DNA of 64,000 nucleotides from assembly GCA_030512335.1 (NCBI GenBank), contig JAULSU010000003.1, positions 3,286,001 to 3,350,000 of the forward strand, in the 5' to 3' direction. A model generated the notes under the pieces. That model saw only the letters and a list, made by a program, of their open reading frames with translations. It ran no database searches and was not told the origin of the DNA. Below, one piece after another: positions 19,501-28,933 of the stretch. Each line of letters starts with the position of its first letter. Position 1 is the stretch's first letter. Made by a program: the position numbers and the translations under genes. Source of the DNA: Immersiella caudata (lineage: Eukaryota > Ascomycota > Sordariomycetes > Sordariales > Lasiosphaeriaceae).

Positions 19501-22091
19501 TTGTTGATATAGATCAAGGCGTGGTCTGCATCCTTCGTCTCGTTGACAATCAGACGAGACTTGCCAGTCGGAATGGCGACTGCACCAGAAGCCCTGAACA
19601 ACTGGCGCCTTTTTTCGTTCTCCTCTTTTTGTATGACGGTTGTTAAACGAAGTTTCTCAGCCACCTTATCACGGGCGGGCTTGCGCTTCTGCTTTCGTTT
19701 CTTAGCCGAAGACAGCAGCGTCTCATCTTCATCAGACTCAGACGAGAAGACCTCGTCCGGAACATTCTCAATCTCCATGTCGACGGGTTGGCTGGGTGGT
19801 TCCTGCGATTCTGTGCCAGGTCTTGACACCAGCTTGATTCGCGCCGTCGGGGTTGGCGATGTCACATCCAGGAAAATTGGTGAGACTTTCTGGAGAAACC
19901 GGCAAAAGCGCTTGAAAAACTCTGCTCTTTTCGCAACTATGCGCCGCAGTGTCAATAGCTGCAATTTGTCAACGTGCAACCGGTCAATACTGCCAATACT
20001 GCCACTGATAAAGCAGTCGAACAGGCGTAGAAATAGTATCGGTGGTGAAGTGGGATCGCAGTCCTCGAACCTTGCTGGGGCCACGACCACATCCGCCAAG
20101 GGCTGAATGAAGCGATCCCAAAGCTCGCTGCTTGTGCTCGACTGCGTAGCCTCGAGGATCAACCCCCTCGATTCCGAGGCCCAACCAGCCAGGATAGCAA
20201 TTACCAATCTCTCATTGTCTTTGACCGCCGCCCAATGCGCAATACCAAGCCGGGCAATTTTGTCGACGTCCGCGAAAGGCGGCTTCTCGTTGGTCTCATT
20301 AATGACAGGAGACGACTGAATCTCGATAGTAGTGCGGTTTGCCCGATGGAGGCGACGAGGAGTTTCTGGTAGATCGACTTCAGACTTTGGCTGAGAGGCT
20401 GCGGGAGGTGATCCAGATCGTGATCGAGGGGGACTGCTTTGGGCTGCAGCTCCTAGACCTACACCTTCTGGGCTCTGACCGCGAGGGCTGGCGAGCTCCT
20501 CAAATTCTGGCGCGTCGACTTGCATTGGGTCGGGCACAGGGTGATTGTCGACGAACAAGTCATCAGCATCTTCGCTTCCCGCGACACTGTCAGACTCGTC
20601 AACCTCACTGGGTATTGATTCTTCGTCTGATGACTTTTCCGGGGTCCTGTGACGTCGAGCATTGGGTTTTGGGAGCGATTTCAACCGAGGGGGTTGTTGC
20701 GGGCTCTCGATGACCTTGATTTGCCAATTCTTGAGCTGAAGGTCGTGAATGCTGACACCCAAGTGAGCTGGCACCAACTCATCAAACTCAGACTCGTCCT
20801 GCCACTCCTCCTTGAGGAACTCCTCTTTCAGCTTCTCAATCCTAGCAGCAAGCATGTCGCGGTCAGCTTTGAGCTGCATGATCGTTCTTTGCCTGTTTGG
20901 GTCAAGGCGAGCATCGTCCCATATCTTGCGGGCTTTGCCTTCGTATTTCAACTTCTTTGTAGAAACCCAATCGGCTTCTACCTGTTGGATCGCACGCTCG
21001 AGAGCCTCCGCAACCTTTTCGGGTCCGGGTCGAGACTCCTTGGCAGCCTGTTTGGCAGCTTTCCGCCGTTCCTTACGCTCCTCGTCCCTTTGATAGGCAT
21101 TCCACGTTTCGGAGTCAATGCTCTGTCCGTCGTCCGACTCCCCAAACACAGGCAGAACATCGTCCTCACCATTTGCAGACTCGACTTTAGACACAGATGA
21201 GGGCTCCGAGAGAAGGACATGCTTCATGACCTGAGCAGCTTGGATACAACGGCCGGGGAGATGGTGCGAACGGCCAACCCAGGATATCTCCTCTGGTTCG
21301 TCATCGACGGCCACGTCGGTCACCAGGCGGCCAAACTTGGGTACAGCTTCGCCCAGGTAGGCAGGCGATGAACGGGCCATCTGCATCAAACCCTCCTCTG
21401 TTTTTCGCATCTGAAGCCCATCGCCCTCTGTAGGAAGAACGGTGCCGTTTGGATGGATTGGGGTCGATGAGACGAGAGTTAGTTGAACCCGTCTTTTCTT
21501 TGCTGGCGGTCCGTCCAGAACGCCTTGCTCGGCAAGAGGGATGCCTGTATTGATGCAACTCTGTGAGTCTCTCTTAAGGCCATCGGCGGAGGCAGTGAGA
21601 GCAAGTGGTGTCGTAGACACCGCATTCTGAGGTGGGCTTGCGGACGCAGAGGACTCTCCAGTAGCATGCTTTAGGCCGTCAAGCGTTGTGATATCGGCGG
21701 AGGGTACTTTGGCAGCCGGGCTCTCGCGAGAGGCAAACACAGGTCGGGCTTCGTCCTCATCAGAGTTGTTCTCTGTAAGCTCGTCAAGTTTCCATCTCCG
21801 AAACCTAGGACTTCGCTTCTGAAATTGCTTGACAGCGTTATTGATTGAGAGCTTGTGCGCAGGTTTTGTGACTCCCAATTCTTGAAATAACGACGGTCTG
21901 TCGAAGACAATCGGATAGGTGAGCAAGGTTTGGCCATCTATTTCCTTCTCCCGTATTGAAGCTTCAAGGCAGACAGGATCAGGTAACTTGTTAGCAGGTG
22001 GCGCCTGCCAAGACCGATTGGTAGTGCAGAGTTCCCGAACTACTCGATCCACATCCCAGAGATATGGATCGGTCTCTTCAGCCTCTGCCAT
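16575..22091 (-). CDS. SNF2-family DNA-dependent ATPase (Rad54/ATRX-like subgroup)
   Basis: Uninterrupted frame of 1,838 residues starting at the ATG at 22091. The helicase core spans about 860-1430. It has Walker A GLGKT with K904, DEAH at 1024-1027 (VVADEAHYLKN) and GSPLTTNVMNYYAMINW (motif III). The C-terminal lobe has VLVFSQSLLTLDYLE, STTAGGVGLNIYGANRVV and QAIGRAYRIGQTKTVFVYW (motifs V-VI). Long spacing and a WDHIV..HQGCLLAHEMGLGKT entry resemble the Rad54/ATRX side of the family; I cannot fix the subfamily by eye. The N-terminal ~110 residues (LWDVDRVVRELC..TLLTYPIVF..LFQELGV) look like a SAM-type helical module. A disordered acidic stretch (about 130-650) and a Pro/Ser-rich C-terminus flank the core. 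It would remodel chromatin or translocate on DNA in the nucleus. Confidence 0.93.
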   Translation of the reverse strand: MAEAEETDPYLWDVDRVVRELCTTNRSWQAPPANKLPDPVCLEASIREKEIDGQTLLTYPIVFDRPSLFQELGVTKPAHKLSINNAVKQFQKRSPRFRRWKLDELTENNSDEDEARPVFASRESPAAKVPSADITTLDGLKHATGESSASASPPQNAVSTTPLALTASADGLKRDSQSCINTGIPLAEQGVLDGPPAKKRRVQLTLVSSTPIHPNGTVLPTEGDGLQMRKTEEGLMQMARSSPAYLGEAVPKFGRLVTDVAVDDEPEEISWVGRSHHLPGRCIQAAQVMKHVLLSEPSSVSKVESANGEDDVLPVFGESDDGQSIDSETWNAYQRDEERKERRKAAKQAAKESRPGPEKVAEALERAIQQVEADWVSTKKLKYEGKARKIWDDARLDPNRQRTIMQLKADRDMLAARIEKLKEEFLKEEWQDESEFDELVPAHLGVSIHDLQLKNWQIKVIESPQQPPRLKSLPKPNARRHRTPEKSSDEESIPSEVDESDSVAGSEDADDLFVDNHPVPDPMQVDAPEFEELASPRGQSPEGVGLGAAAQSSPPRSRSGSPPAASQPKSEVDLPETPRRLHRANRTTIEIQSSPVINETNEKPPFADVDKIARLGIAHWAAVKDNERLVIAILAGWASESRGLILEATQSSTSSELWDRFIQPLADVVVAPARFEDCDPTSPPILFLRLFDCFISGSIGSIDRLHVDKLQLLTLRRIVAKRAEFFKRFCRFLQKVSPIFLDVTSPTPTARIKLVSRPGTESQEPPSQPVDMEIENVPDEVFSSESDEDETLLSSAKKRKQKRKPARDKVAEKLRLTTVIQKEENEKRRQLFRASGAVAIPTGKSRLIVNETKDADHALIYINKHIGDRIKDHQIEGVRFLWDHIVHSGTHQGCLLAHEMGLGKTMQAITLLVVISEATQSDDPSIRSQIPEHLQALKTLILCPPGLVDNWTEEISIWGKGVLSQVWKLDSTLSAEARKQMVEDWDEQGGILLIGYGLFTILSGDEELGLRDTLENAPSIVVADEAHYLKNPSSKRHQACSNFKTMSRVALTGSPLTTNVMNYYAMINWVAPNYLADITEFRHRFEDPIREGLYADSTDAAKRKARKMLHILKETVGPKVHRKDVQVLRDTLPGKKEFIITVPLTEAQMRAYNAYLEVVNNPTLAERVSKFGHSKIWSLVSVLSRLLAHPRVFKQAVEDRKKKAHEPRKKKMTKDANANSTSDDNEFLDELPIEYLSQISASMSDLKDIDNPCHSYRMQVLFAILEECKRVRDKVLVFSQSLLTLDYLENAFRRQKRHYSRLDGSTKISDRQRAIKSFNNDPNAEIYLISTTAGGVGLNIYGANRVVIFDFKYTPAEEQQAIGRAYRIGQTKTVFVYWLTTGGTFEAAIHNNAVFKKQLASRVVDKKNPDPYANKFKEYFVSPTIPEQEDLTPVLDKDKVLDAVLQSEKLEGVVRKVITTETFEKEEVYELSAEDKLEAEADIEMERLRINNPEEHRRREALKANVGLMQTPLTAPPAASKTPQPGFRQQPSIGRPHSSPTGDVPPLGMLPPSTAPPMAHPVTQAPVSPRPSGPSNSGIPAVIPSAELPSGRLLQIDPTKAKGSPLAAQDALSTAQTAPLQAPTGVVSGSDTAREPSLPAPDPPDAKLNMAGRPPFFGSILQGSTNGVLGGSPAIKHNKRDLEPILAPGTSFKDAPAALSQGQPVSSKEEEAQMLAALSRARDELRKAQRITAVPQDLVSNVLSELDHSGYTGLPRLDKLRFLIKCAGENRFAEALLAGYLKPEQIAKMDRTDLMKEDSRLKSMEESAFNDMVWEHAATEVGVNVFSQEHSEHLKLDN

Positions 22092-23552
22092 TGTCGAAAT
22101 TAAAGCTCTTGCTAGTTATTCTGATTCGTGTTAGTAGGTACACGGCTATATTGAGCGCAACCTTCGCCTGTGGAAGCGATAAACTGGGCGAGTCACCTGG
22201 GCATCAAGCGAAGCGGAAGTTGCGAGGAGGGTTGAAAGAGACGTACGTGCATAATGGCTCTGGATGAGTTGAGAAGCACTGCAATCGCCTCATCCAGCTC
22301 CGGAAGATCTTCGGTGTTGGCGTCTGGAACGATGCGAGAAAACCGAGTTTCCTGCAAACAGAGTTCCAAAGGTGAGTAAAGTTGAGTTGATGTTGTCCGT
22401 GGGTTGCTGTATTGGCGGGGTAGCTGGTGAGGCTGGAGCCAAACTAAAGCCAGATGAGATTTCTGAGAATTTCGAGGTTCGCATATACGATACCCAGTCA
22501 TAAAAAGCCGGTGCGATAAAATTTCACAGATAATAAGGGCTCTTTAGAGTGGTAAGCAATGCAACCCAGGTGCCAGAAGGAAAGTGAAACCTGATAGAAG
22601 GCAGCCGGAAGGTGCCGTTCTAAACCTATGGCAACTGATCAGCGAACGGATTCTCTCAGTGAGCAGCAGCTCAAGAGAGCGCAACGCTGAGGCGATCCCG
22701 AGGGACACTATCAGGGCGAAGCAAGAGATAGTGACGGGATGAACAAAAAATTGACTACAGACCGTGCGAGCTTGATGGTGACCTACCTGGAACGAATACC
22801 CGAATCGGCCAAGATGCCCACACCCGATGCCGCATTTGAGAGTTGTCTCAGTACTGACGAAGCGCAGTGTGGTGTGGCGGTCGGCAGCGCAAGAAGAGGG
22901 GTTGTGACGACGAGGTGCGGGCCACGCGCCGGGACGCGAATGAGGCAATCCAGGTTCTGGTGGACGAACGGGTGTTCACGTTACCTACAAGCCGAGCCTG
23001 ACAGGTGGGCGTAGCTGAGGCGACAGATTTTGCGGTGGTTGAGTTGAGCATCAGCAGCCACTGGCGCTGTAGATGCTAATCAAGACAGTGCGCACACTGT
23101 CACGCCCCACCTGCTCGCGTGCTGGAGGAAAGTACCGCCCGCTACCCCGCGCTTTGGGCGGGATGGGTTCGGTGTCTTGACATTGAACGTGGAGGGATAT
23201 CGGGCAAAGTGGGGGAGGGGAGGGGTTTTCTAGAGGAACGGAGGAAGCATAAAATCGGCCGGGACGAGTAGCACCCCGTTGGTTCTCTGCGCAGCTCAGA
23301 GAAGACGTGCTTTTCTTTGACCCGCTTTGGTGGGTTCCATACTGAAGGGTGTCTCACTGCGGAGAGACTCCTGCCCTGGAGGTTGTTTGTTTTCCAACGG
23401 TGTATCGATAGTCTAACTTCTTCTTCAAGGGCTTTGACACCACCAAGGAAGACAAGACATACCCGACACCACCCGTCAACACGTAGCGTAGCCAACTCAC
23501 TGTCAGCTGGATGTGCGCTGACAAACCATGGCAGACCCAATCACGAAACACC
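22092..23552. promoter_or_regulatory. divergent promoter region between the SNF2 gene and GSH2
   Basis: About 1.46 kb between divergent start codons. On the minus strand, plausible splice sites lie upstream of the SNF2 start (acceptor TTTGCAG at about 22352, donor GTACGT at about 22247, acceptor CCACAG at about 22174). They probably mark 5'-UTR introns or a short leader ORF. No independent gene can be supported. Confidence 0.4.
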
Positions 23553-23593
23553 ATGGCACCTCCTCCTGGGGGCTCGTTCCCCCCGGCGCTTGA
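23528..23593 (+). promoter_or_regulatory. upstream ORF overlapping the GSH2 start
   Basis: ATG in a strong context (AACCATGG) opens a 21-residue frame (MADPITKHHG...) that overlaps the main GSH2 ATG at 23553 in another frame and stops at 23591-23593. Such an overlapping uORF would lower initiation at the main start. Translation is inferred, not shown. Confidence 0.45.
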
Positions 23594-25223
23594 CGCCCTG
23601 GAGCAGGAGAATCTGGTGCAAGTAATCAAGGACTGGTCGATTGCGAATGGCCTGGCTGTGCGGCCGCCTCCAGCCATTGCAGGCAACGACCCAGACGGCA
23701 TTCTGGCCATCAATGCCCCCGTCACGCTGTTCCCGAGCCCCTTTCCCAAGGCCTGCTTCGCCCAGGCAAAGGGTATCCAGCAGGCATACAACGAACTGTA
23801 CGCCAATATCAGTCGCGATGAGGGATTTCTCAGCGCTCTTGTTCAGGAGTAAAGTTGAACTGTATCCAAACCTCACTAGCATCCTGTGAGCTGATGATCC
23901 TAGGGTGGCTGGAGGAGATGACTTCATTGCAAACCTCTGGGATGTACACCTGCGGGTGAAGAAGGAGGGCTACGTCCAAGTAAGGTATCCGCTCATACCC
24001 CTCTTCGGCAACTGACCCCTTTCTCAGAACCTCTCGCTGGGGCTGTTCAGATCAGACTACATGGTTCACCATGATAGCGAAGGCTTGCAGATCAAGCAAG
24101 TTGAGTTCAACACTATTGCATCCTCTTTTGGAGGTCTTTCCTCTCAAGCATCCTTACTACACAAGTAACCATACCCACCTGCGTTTTTCTCTGCTATATT
24201 TCTCACCCCTCGCCCAGGCACCTCGCGGCAACTGAGTTCCCGCTTCTTCAGAAACCAAGCGCCGTGTCAAATCTCGATCTCCCTGACAACAACAGCACCA
24301 CTGGTCTAGCAGCCGGCCTCAAAGCCGCCTACGACGCTTACGGCTCTTCCCCCAGCGGCCACCCAACCTGCGTCGTCTTCCTCGTCCAAGACGGTGAGCG
24401 CAATATATTCGACCAGCGCCACCTCGAGTACGCCCTCACTCGCAGTGGCGCCCCCGTCTTCCGCCTCCCCTTCTCCCAAATCCTCTCCCGCACCAGCATC
24501 CCCACCTCAGACCCTCTCCGGCCACTCCTTTACCACACCCCTCACAACCCGTCTCTCACCTTTGAAGTCGCCGTTGCCTACCTCCGCGCCGGCTACGGGC
24601 CCGGTGACTACCCCTCCCGTTCCGCCTGGGAGGCCCGCTACCATCTCGAACGCTCCCGCACCATCGCCTGTCCCACCATCCTCACCCAACTCGCAGGCAT
24701 GAAAAAAGTCCAACAGGTCCTTGCGACCCCCGGCTCCTCCACTCTCGAACGCTTCCTCACGGACCCGGACTCCCTTTCCGCCGTCCGCCACACCTTTACC
24801 AACATCTTCCCTCTCGACAACACCCCCGCCGGTCTCGAGGCCCGCAAGCTAGCCACCGACCCTGAAGCGTGCCAGCGCTACGTGATGAAGCCCCAGCGCG
24901 AAGGCGGTGGAAACAACTTCTACCGCGGTGCCATCCCCAAGCGGCTGCGCACCATCCCGGAATCACACTGGGGAGCGCATATTCTCATGGAGCTGATCAC
25001 CCCGCCACCCGTGGCGAACGTCATTCTTCGCAACGGCAAGCTGGAACAGGGCGGTGTGATTTGCGAATTGGGGGTTTACGGCACGTGCTTGTGGGATCAG
25101 AATGCCACGGGGTTCTTGCATAACGAGGAGAGCGGGTATCTGTTGCGGACGAAGGGCGATCAGAGTGAGGAAGGGGGTGTTGCGGCGGGTTATGGATGCA
25201 TGGACTCAGTTGCGCTTGTCTGA
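23553..25223 (+). CDS. GSH2: glutathione synthetase
   Basis: Four exons, 23553-23848, 23904-23979, 24028-24164 and 24218-25223, give 504 residues. The enzyme adds glycine to gamma-glutamylcysteine with ATP, in the cytosol. Family blocks appear in order: PFPKACFAQAKGIQQAYNEL, RSDYMVHHD..IKQVEFNTIASSFGGLS, VVFLVQDGERNIFDQR (ATP-grasp entry), YVMKPQREGGGNNFY (the ATP-binding glycine loop), ILMELITPP and the C-terminal ELGVYGTCL..NEESGYLLRTK..GGVAAGYGCMDSVAL. I choose the ATG at 23553 for its near-perfect CACCATGG context. An in-frame ATG at 23511 would add 14 residues (MCADKPWQTQSRNT) in a poor context. An overlapping uORF starts at 23528. It converges on VPS45, the ends being only about 115 bases apart. 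Confidence 0.96.
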
Positions 25224-25338
25224 GCAGGTTGGCGTTTGTAGATACTGCAGCTGCATATTAGAGGCATATATACGTGCGCGACTCTCGAGCGGCTCAGGGC
25301 CTTATGATTGAAATGCAGTGGAATTGTGGACGGATGGG

Positions 25339-27183
25339 TCATTGCCTGCCGATCTCCTGCCTCAGCCTACCTGCTGTCGTTGTCGCAGGCGGTTCTGGCC
25401 AAGCTGAGACGGCTTGGTCAACCTCTTCTAGAAATGTGGAAGCGTTATGTATCGTTGTCCCCCCTAGAACGACGCGCACACCGGGTGTAGAGGCGTTTAT
25501 TCCTGCAACCATTTTGGCCTCTTCGTACGTTGCGCCACCAATGAAGAAAACAATGATATCCTGTGGCTTGTCGCGGGTAGTGCCCCCGCCGTCTACAAAT
25601 GGGTACTGCTGGTCACGCAGCTTTCCCTTGATGAGATTCTGCAGTGTGGTCTCGAGCAGGGGCGAGTGCTGTGTGTAGACGTTCTCGACACCCTTTAGCC
25701 CCTTGAAGCGGGCGCCGGCACCACCAAAAATGCCGGTAGACTCAAATAATTCTGTGATGCCACCACCGCCTCCGGCTGCAGCAGAGGGCAGTAAAGAATT
25801 GTGGTAGGTAAGAAGCTTGCTGACACGGTCCGCCTGGCGCGCCGGGACGCCCCCTACCGTGCTGAGCAGGTCGACGAGCATGGGCAGCGCGTTGGCTGGA
25901 TTTTTGGCGTAGCGAATTGCGTATAGGGCCACGAGGCCAACTTTGTTGTCGGGCGTGACGGAGGGGTTCTGAATGAGACTTTGTATGCTCTGCAAACTGT
26001 TAGTCTCTTGCTGCTCATACGTGTGTGTCCACCATGACAGTACCTTCAAGTCGGCGGCGTGATTATCGTTGCAGGCAATGCTCTGCTCAAGTTCGCTCAC
26101 TTCGAGCAGATTTTCGGCACCAACTCGCCGACTAAGTTCAGAGACAAGCGTGACATGCTTGCTAACATTCCCTGACAGCTTTCTGAACTCGGGGTATTCT
26201 TCGATGAAGCGCTTCATGTCGGTAATGGACTCGATGTTTGCGTTGTTCTTGGTCTTGGACTGGTACTGCTCCACGTACTCCTTGATGTTGCCGCCAAGAT
26301 CGCCAAAATTGAGGTACATGTTCTTCTTGAAAAAGGGGTCTTGGTCCTGCGAGAGAACAATCTCCTTCAGCTCTGGACGGATATCAGGCACACTGCTAAG
26401 ATCGACGCGACCGTTATGTATGCCAATAAGGTGGTGTACCATGGCCTGGTATGTCCACTGGGACAGCAAGGGGGTAATGGGGTCCTCTCTCCGGTCCAGG
26501 ATCAAGAGAATTGGTGGCGTGTCAACTCGTCGGAAGTCGAAGAGCTGCTCCTCCTGTGTCACAGAGTACCGCACCTCGGAGGCGAGCTTCTTGGCTAGCA
26601 AACTAGTCTTCTGGTAGCGAATCAACGGTTTTTTCTTCAAGGCCAGAAGCGTCCCGATGATGCCTTCAGCAGCGCGCTGTAGGGAGTCGGTGTTCCATGT
26701 GTCCTGGTTGCCGCTCCAGATGCGGTGGTGGGGGAGCGACATGTTAAGGGAGAAGAGATCGGGGTTGATGACAACGTAGTCAAGGAAGTGCTCCTGCACC
26801 AGTTTGACGACTTCGTGGTCGTCGGCTTCGGCCAAGCGCTCCAGGGTCGACTTCTTCGCCACGTTGCTGAAGAAGAGGTGGTACTCGCCATACTTGGGAT
26901 CCCGCAGCTCGTCGATGAGGAGACCGACTGAGTCTGGGTGCGGCCGCACGAAGCAAAGACACCGCATGTGGCGCATCTTTTCGCGGTTGGCATTGTCGAG
27001 GCGATCGATCAGGTAGACCTCGTGGTTGAGCAGCGACGACTGTGTAACGGCGGTCGAGATGCACGGCACTGTCTCCCGGTCTAAGAGCAGTATCTTCATC
27101 TTTGCCGACGGCGCCCCGGTTGCGCTGTCCCCCACCGTCACTATCTTGGCGACATACCCCGAGGCTGCCTGCACCACGTCCAT
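25339..27183 (-). CDS. VPS45: vacuolar protein sorting-associated protein 45 (Sec1/Munc18 family)
   Basis: Two exons, 27183-26044 and 25989-25339, give 596 residues, close to fungal Vps45. SM-family features: MKILLLDRETVPCISTAVTQ at the start, EVYLIDRLDNANREKMRHM, the FRRVDTPPILLILDRREDP block, TQWTYQAMVHHLIG-type helix and, near the end, DIIVFFIGGATYEEAKMV and VVLGGTTIHNASTFLEEV. It binds syntaxin-type t-SNAREs (Tlg2/Pep12 class) in Golgi-endosome-vacuole traffic. The inferred 54-nt intron (25990-26043, GTACTG...TTGCAG) is a multiple of three without a stop. A naive reading keeps 18 extra residues between DLK and SIQSLIQN; I treat it as an intron because those residues are foreign to the family. 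Confidence 0.93.
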   Translation of the reverse strand: MDVVQAASGYVAKIVTVGDSATGAPSAKMKILLLDRETVPCISTAVTQSSLLNHEVYLIDRLDNANREKMRHMRCLCFVRPHPDSVGLLIDELRDPKYGEYHLFFSNVAKKSTLERLAEADDHEVVKLVQEHFLDYVVINPDLFSLNMSLPHHRIWSGNQDTWNTDSLQRAAEGIIGTLLALKKKPLIRYQKTSLLAKKLASEVRYSVTQEEQLFDFRRVDTPPILLILDRREDPITPLLSQWTYQAMVHHLIGIHNGRVDLSSVPDIRPELKEIVLSQDQDPFFKKNMYLNFGDLGGNIKEYVEQYQSKTKNNANIESITDMKRFIEEYPEFRKLSGNVSKHVTLVSELSRRVGAENLLEVSELEQSIACNDNHAADLKVLSWWTHTYEQQETNSLQSIQSLIQNPSVTPDNKVGLVALYAIRYAKNPANALPMLVDLLSTVGGVPARQADRVSKLLTYHNSLLPSAAAGGGGGITELFESTGIFGGAGARFKGLKGVENVYTQHSPLLETTLQNLIKGKLRDQQYPFVDGGGTTRDKPQDIIVFFIGGATYEEAKMVAGINASTPGVRVVLGGTTIHNASTFLEEVDQAVSAWPEPPATTTAGRLRQEIGRQ

Positions 27184-27585
27184 TTCGAAGGTTGCGTAAT
27201 GCTAAGTCACGGACAAATCCAATCTAATTGATCGATCATTCAACACAGCTGGTTCTTCTCCTTTTTACGTGCGCATCGTAATTCATATCATGTCCTTTTC
27301 TCTCACCAAAGATTCATGTCGCCAACTCGGAGGACGCTGTGCAGGAGTGATGGATTCGACGACGATGAAAACTGTGCGATGTTGAATGGGTAGAAGTTGA
27401 GGTGGCGTCCGCAGGCATGCGGCTGAAGGGGCTTGCAGCTGAGAGGCTAACGTCATGGGCGCCTTGCAATGCCGATAAGATAAGCGTTCAGCTTCCCGAA
27501 AGAACCCTGTAGGCCCATGCCCGCTTGTCCCACACAACCTCCATGTCTAGCTCCATCCCTTTGATCAACCCACCATAGCGACGAA
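27184..27585. promoter_or_regulatory. divergent VPS45/MMM1 promoter
   Basis: About 400 bases shared by two divergent starts. A short leader ORF lies at 27543-27578. Nothing else stands out. Confidence 0.5.
27543..27578 (+). promoter_or_regulatory. 11-codon upstream ORF in the MMM1 leader
   Basis: ATG TCT AGC ... CCA TAG (MSSSIPLINPP) ends 7 bases before the MMM1 start codon I prefer. If it lies in the transcript it could limit translation by reinitiation. Confidence 0.35.
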
Positions 27586-28933
27586 ATGCCACAGGATGTC
27601 TGCCCTGTAAGGGCCGAACCGACGTAAGTCTTAAATTGGCCAAGGAGTTGTACGTAGGGGCTGCTGTGTCAATGACGGACTTTGCTGATGCGGGACTCGT
27701 TTCCCCTTGCACAGATTTTCGTTCACACAAGGCCTCATTTTTGGGCAGCTCTCTGTCATCCTTCTGCTCGCCGTTTTCATCAAGTTCTTCATCTTTGGCG
27801 ATCCTCCCTCGCCTGAAGTTACCGCCTCCCTACGCGCGACAGAACGGCGATCCAGGACGCTCGCACATAAGAAGTCGTTGCTGAGCCTGCGCACTGCCAG
27901 TGTCCGCCAGCCCCATCAGCAACCCACACTCAACAAGAAGAAGTCGAGCATCTTGCGATCAGGTCCACCTACGTTGACAATTGGATCTATTCTCAGCAAG
28001 ACGTACTATAAGGTGGACAGTCACCAGCCTGAGAGCCTGGATTGGTTCAACGTCCTAGTCGCACAGGCAATTGCGCAGCTCCGTAGCGATGCGCAGCACG
28101 ACGACGCCATCTTGACGTCTCTCACCAAGGCGCTCAATGGCACCAGCCGCCCAGATTTCATCGATGAGATACGCGTGACGGAACTCAGCCTTGGGGAGGA
28201 CTTCCCCATCTTCAGCAACTGTCGCATCATCCCCGTCGACGAGGACGGCCTCGACCTCGGCCCGGGTAAGACGCTCGATTCTGATATGGCCCGACGGGAT
28301 GGGGCTCGGCTGCAGGCCCGGATGGACGTTGATCTCAGTGACATGATCACGTTGGCGCTGGAGACGAAGCTACTTCTCAACTTCCCAAAGAGACTCAGCG
28401 CTGTGTTACCTGTCGCCCTGGCTGTTTCTGTAGTAAGATTCAGCGGAACCTTGTCCATGTCATTTATTCCAAGCAACTCGTCGGAGAACACACCCACCAA
28501 AATGGTCTTCACCTTTCTCGATGACTACCGTCTGGATTTCTCGATACGAAGTCTTCTGGGAAGCCGGTCAAGGCTTCAGGATGTTCCAAAGATTGCTCAG
28601 CTCGTCGAGTCGCGCCTGCACCAGTGGTTCGACGACCGCTGTGTCGAACCGAGGTTTCAAGAAATCGCCCTACCTAGTATGTGGCCGCGAAAGAAAAATA
28701 CCCGCGGCGGCGACGACGCAATACACGACGTCGAACGATCGATGAGCAAGGCGAAAGGTGTGGATATCGCAAAGGACTTGCGGGAAGAGGCCCGGAAGGA
28801 AGTCGAGGCGGACGCGCGGGCTGACAGAGCGCATGACTCTCTTAGGTATCGACGTCGGCCAAGGGCAGAAGACGTTTTCCCCATGTCTGGCTCCATGCCC
28901 GGCTCCCTGCCTGGCATGAATGGTCCCCCTTGA
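27586..28933 (+). CDS. MMM1: ERMES subunit, maintenance of mitochondrial morphology protein 1
   Basis: Model: exon 1 27586-27623 (donor GTAAGT) and exon 2 27715-28933 (acceptor TTGCACAG), 418 residues. The protein starts MPQDVCPVRAEPTFSFTQG, followed by one transmembrane segment (about 18-41, FGQLSVILLLAVFIKFFIFG). It then has a basic linker and a cytosolic SMP lipid-transfer domain (about 105-320: SLDWFNVLVAQAIAQLR, LGEDFPIFSNCRIIP, FVP-type FIPSNSSENTPTKMVFTF, DYRLDFSIRSLLGSRSRLQDVPKI). Mmm1 anchors the ER side of ER-mitochondria contacts. An alternative start at 27596 with donor GTAAGG at 27607 joins the same acceptor in phase and gives the shorter N-terminus MSALFSFTQG. The C-terminus is Gly/Met/Pro-rich. 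Confidence 0.93.

Noticed and set aside
19543..20106. Plus-strand frame of 187 codons
   Set aside because: Antisense to the SNF2 gene, with no family resemblance.
23553..27183. A stress-linked gene pair (GSH2-VPS45)
   Set aside because: Only a convergent neighbour arrangement; no shared promoter or pathway is evident.
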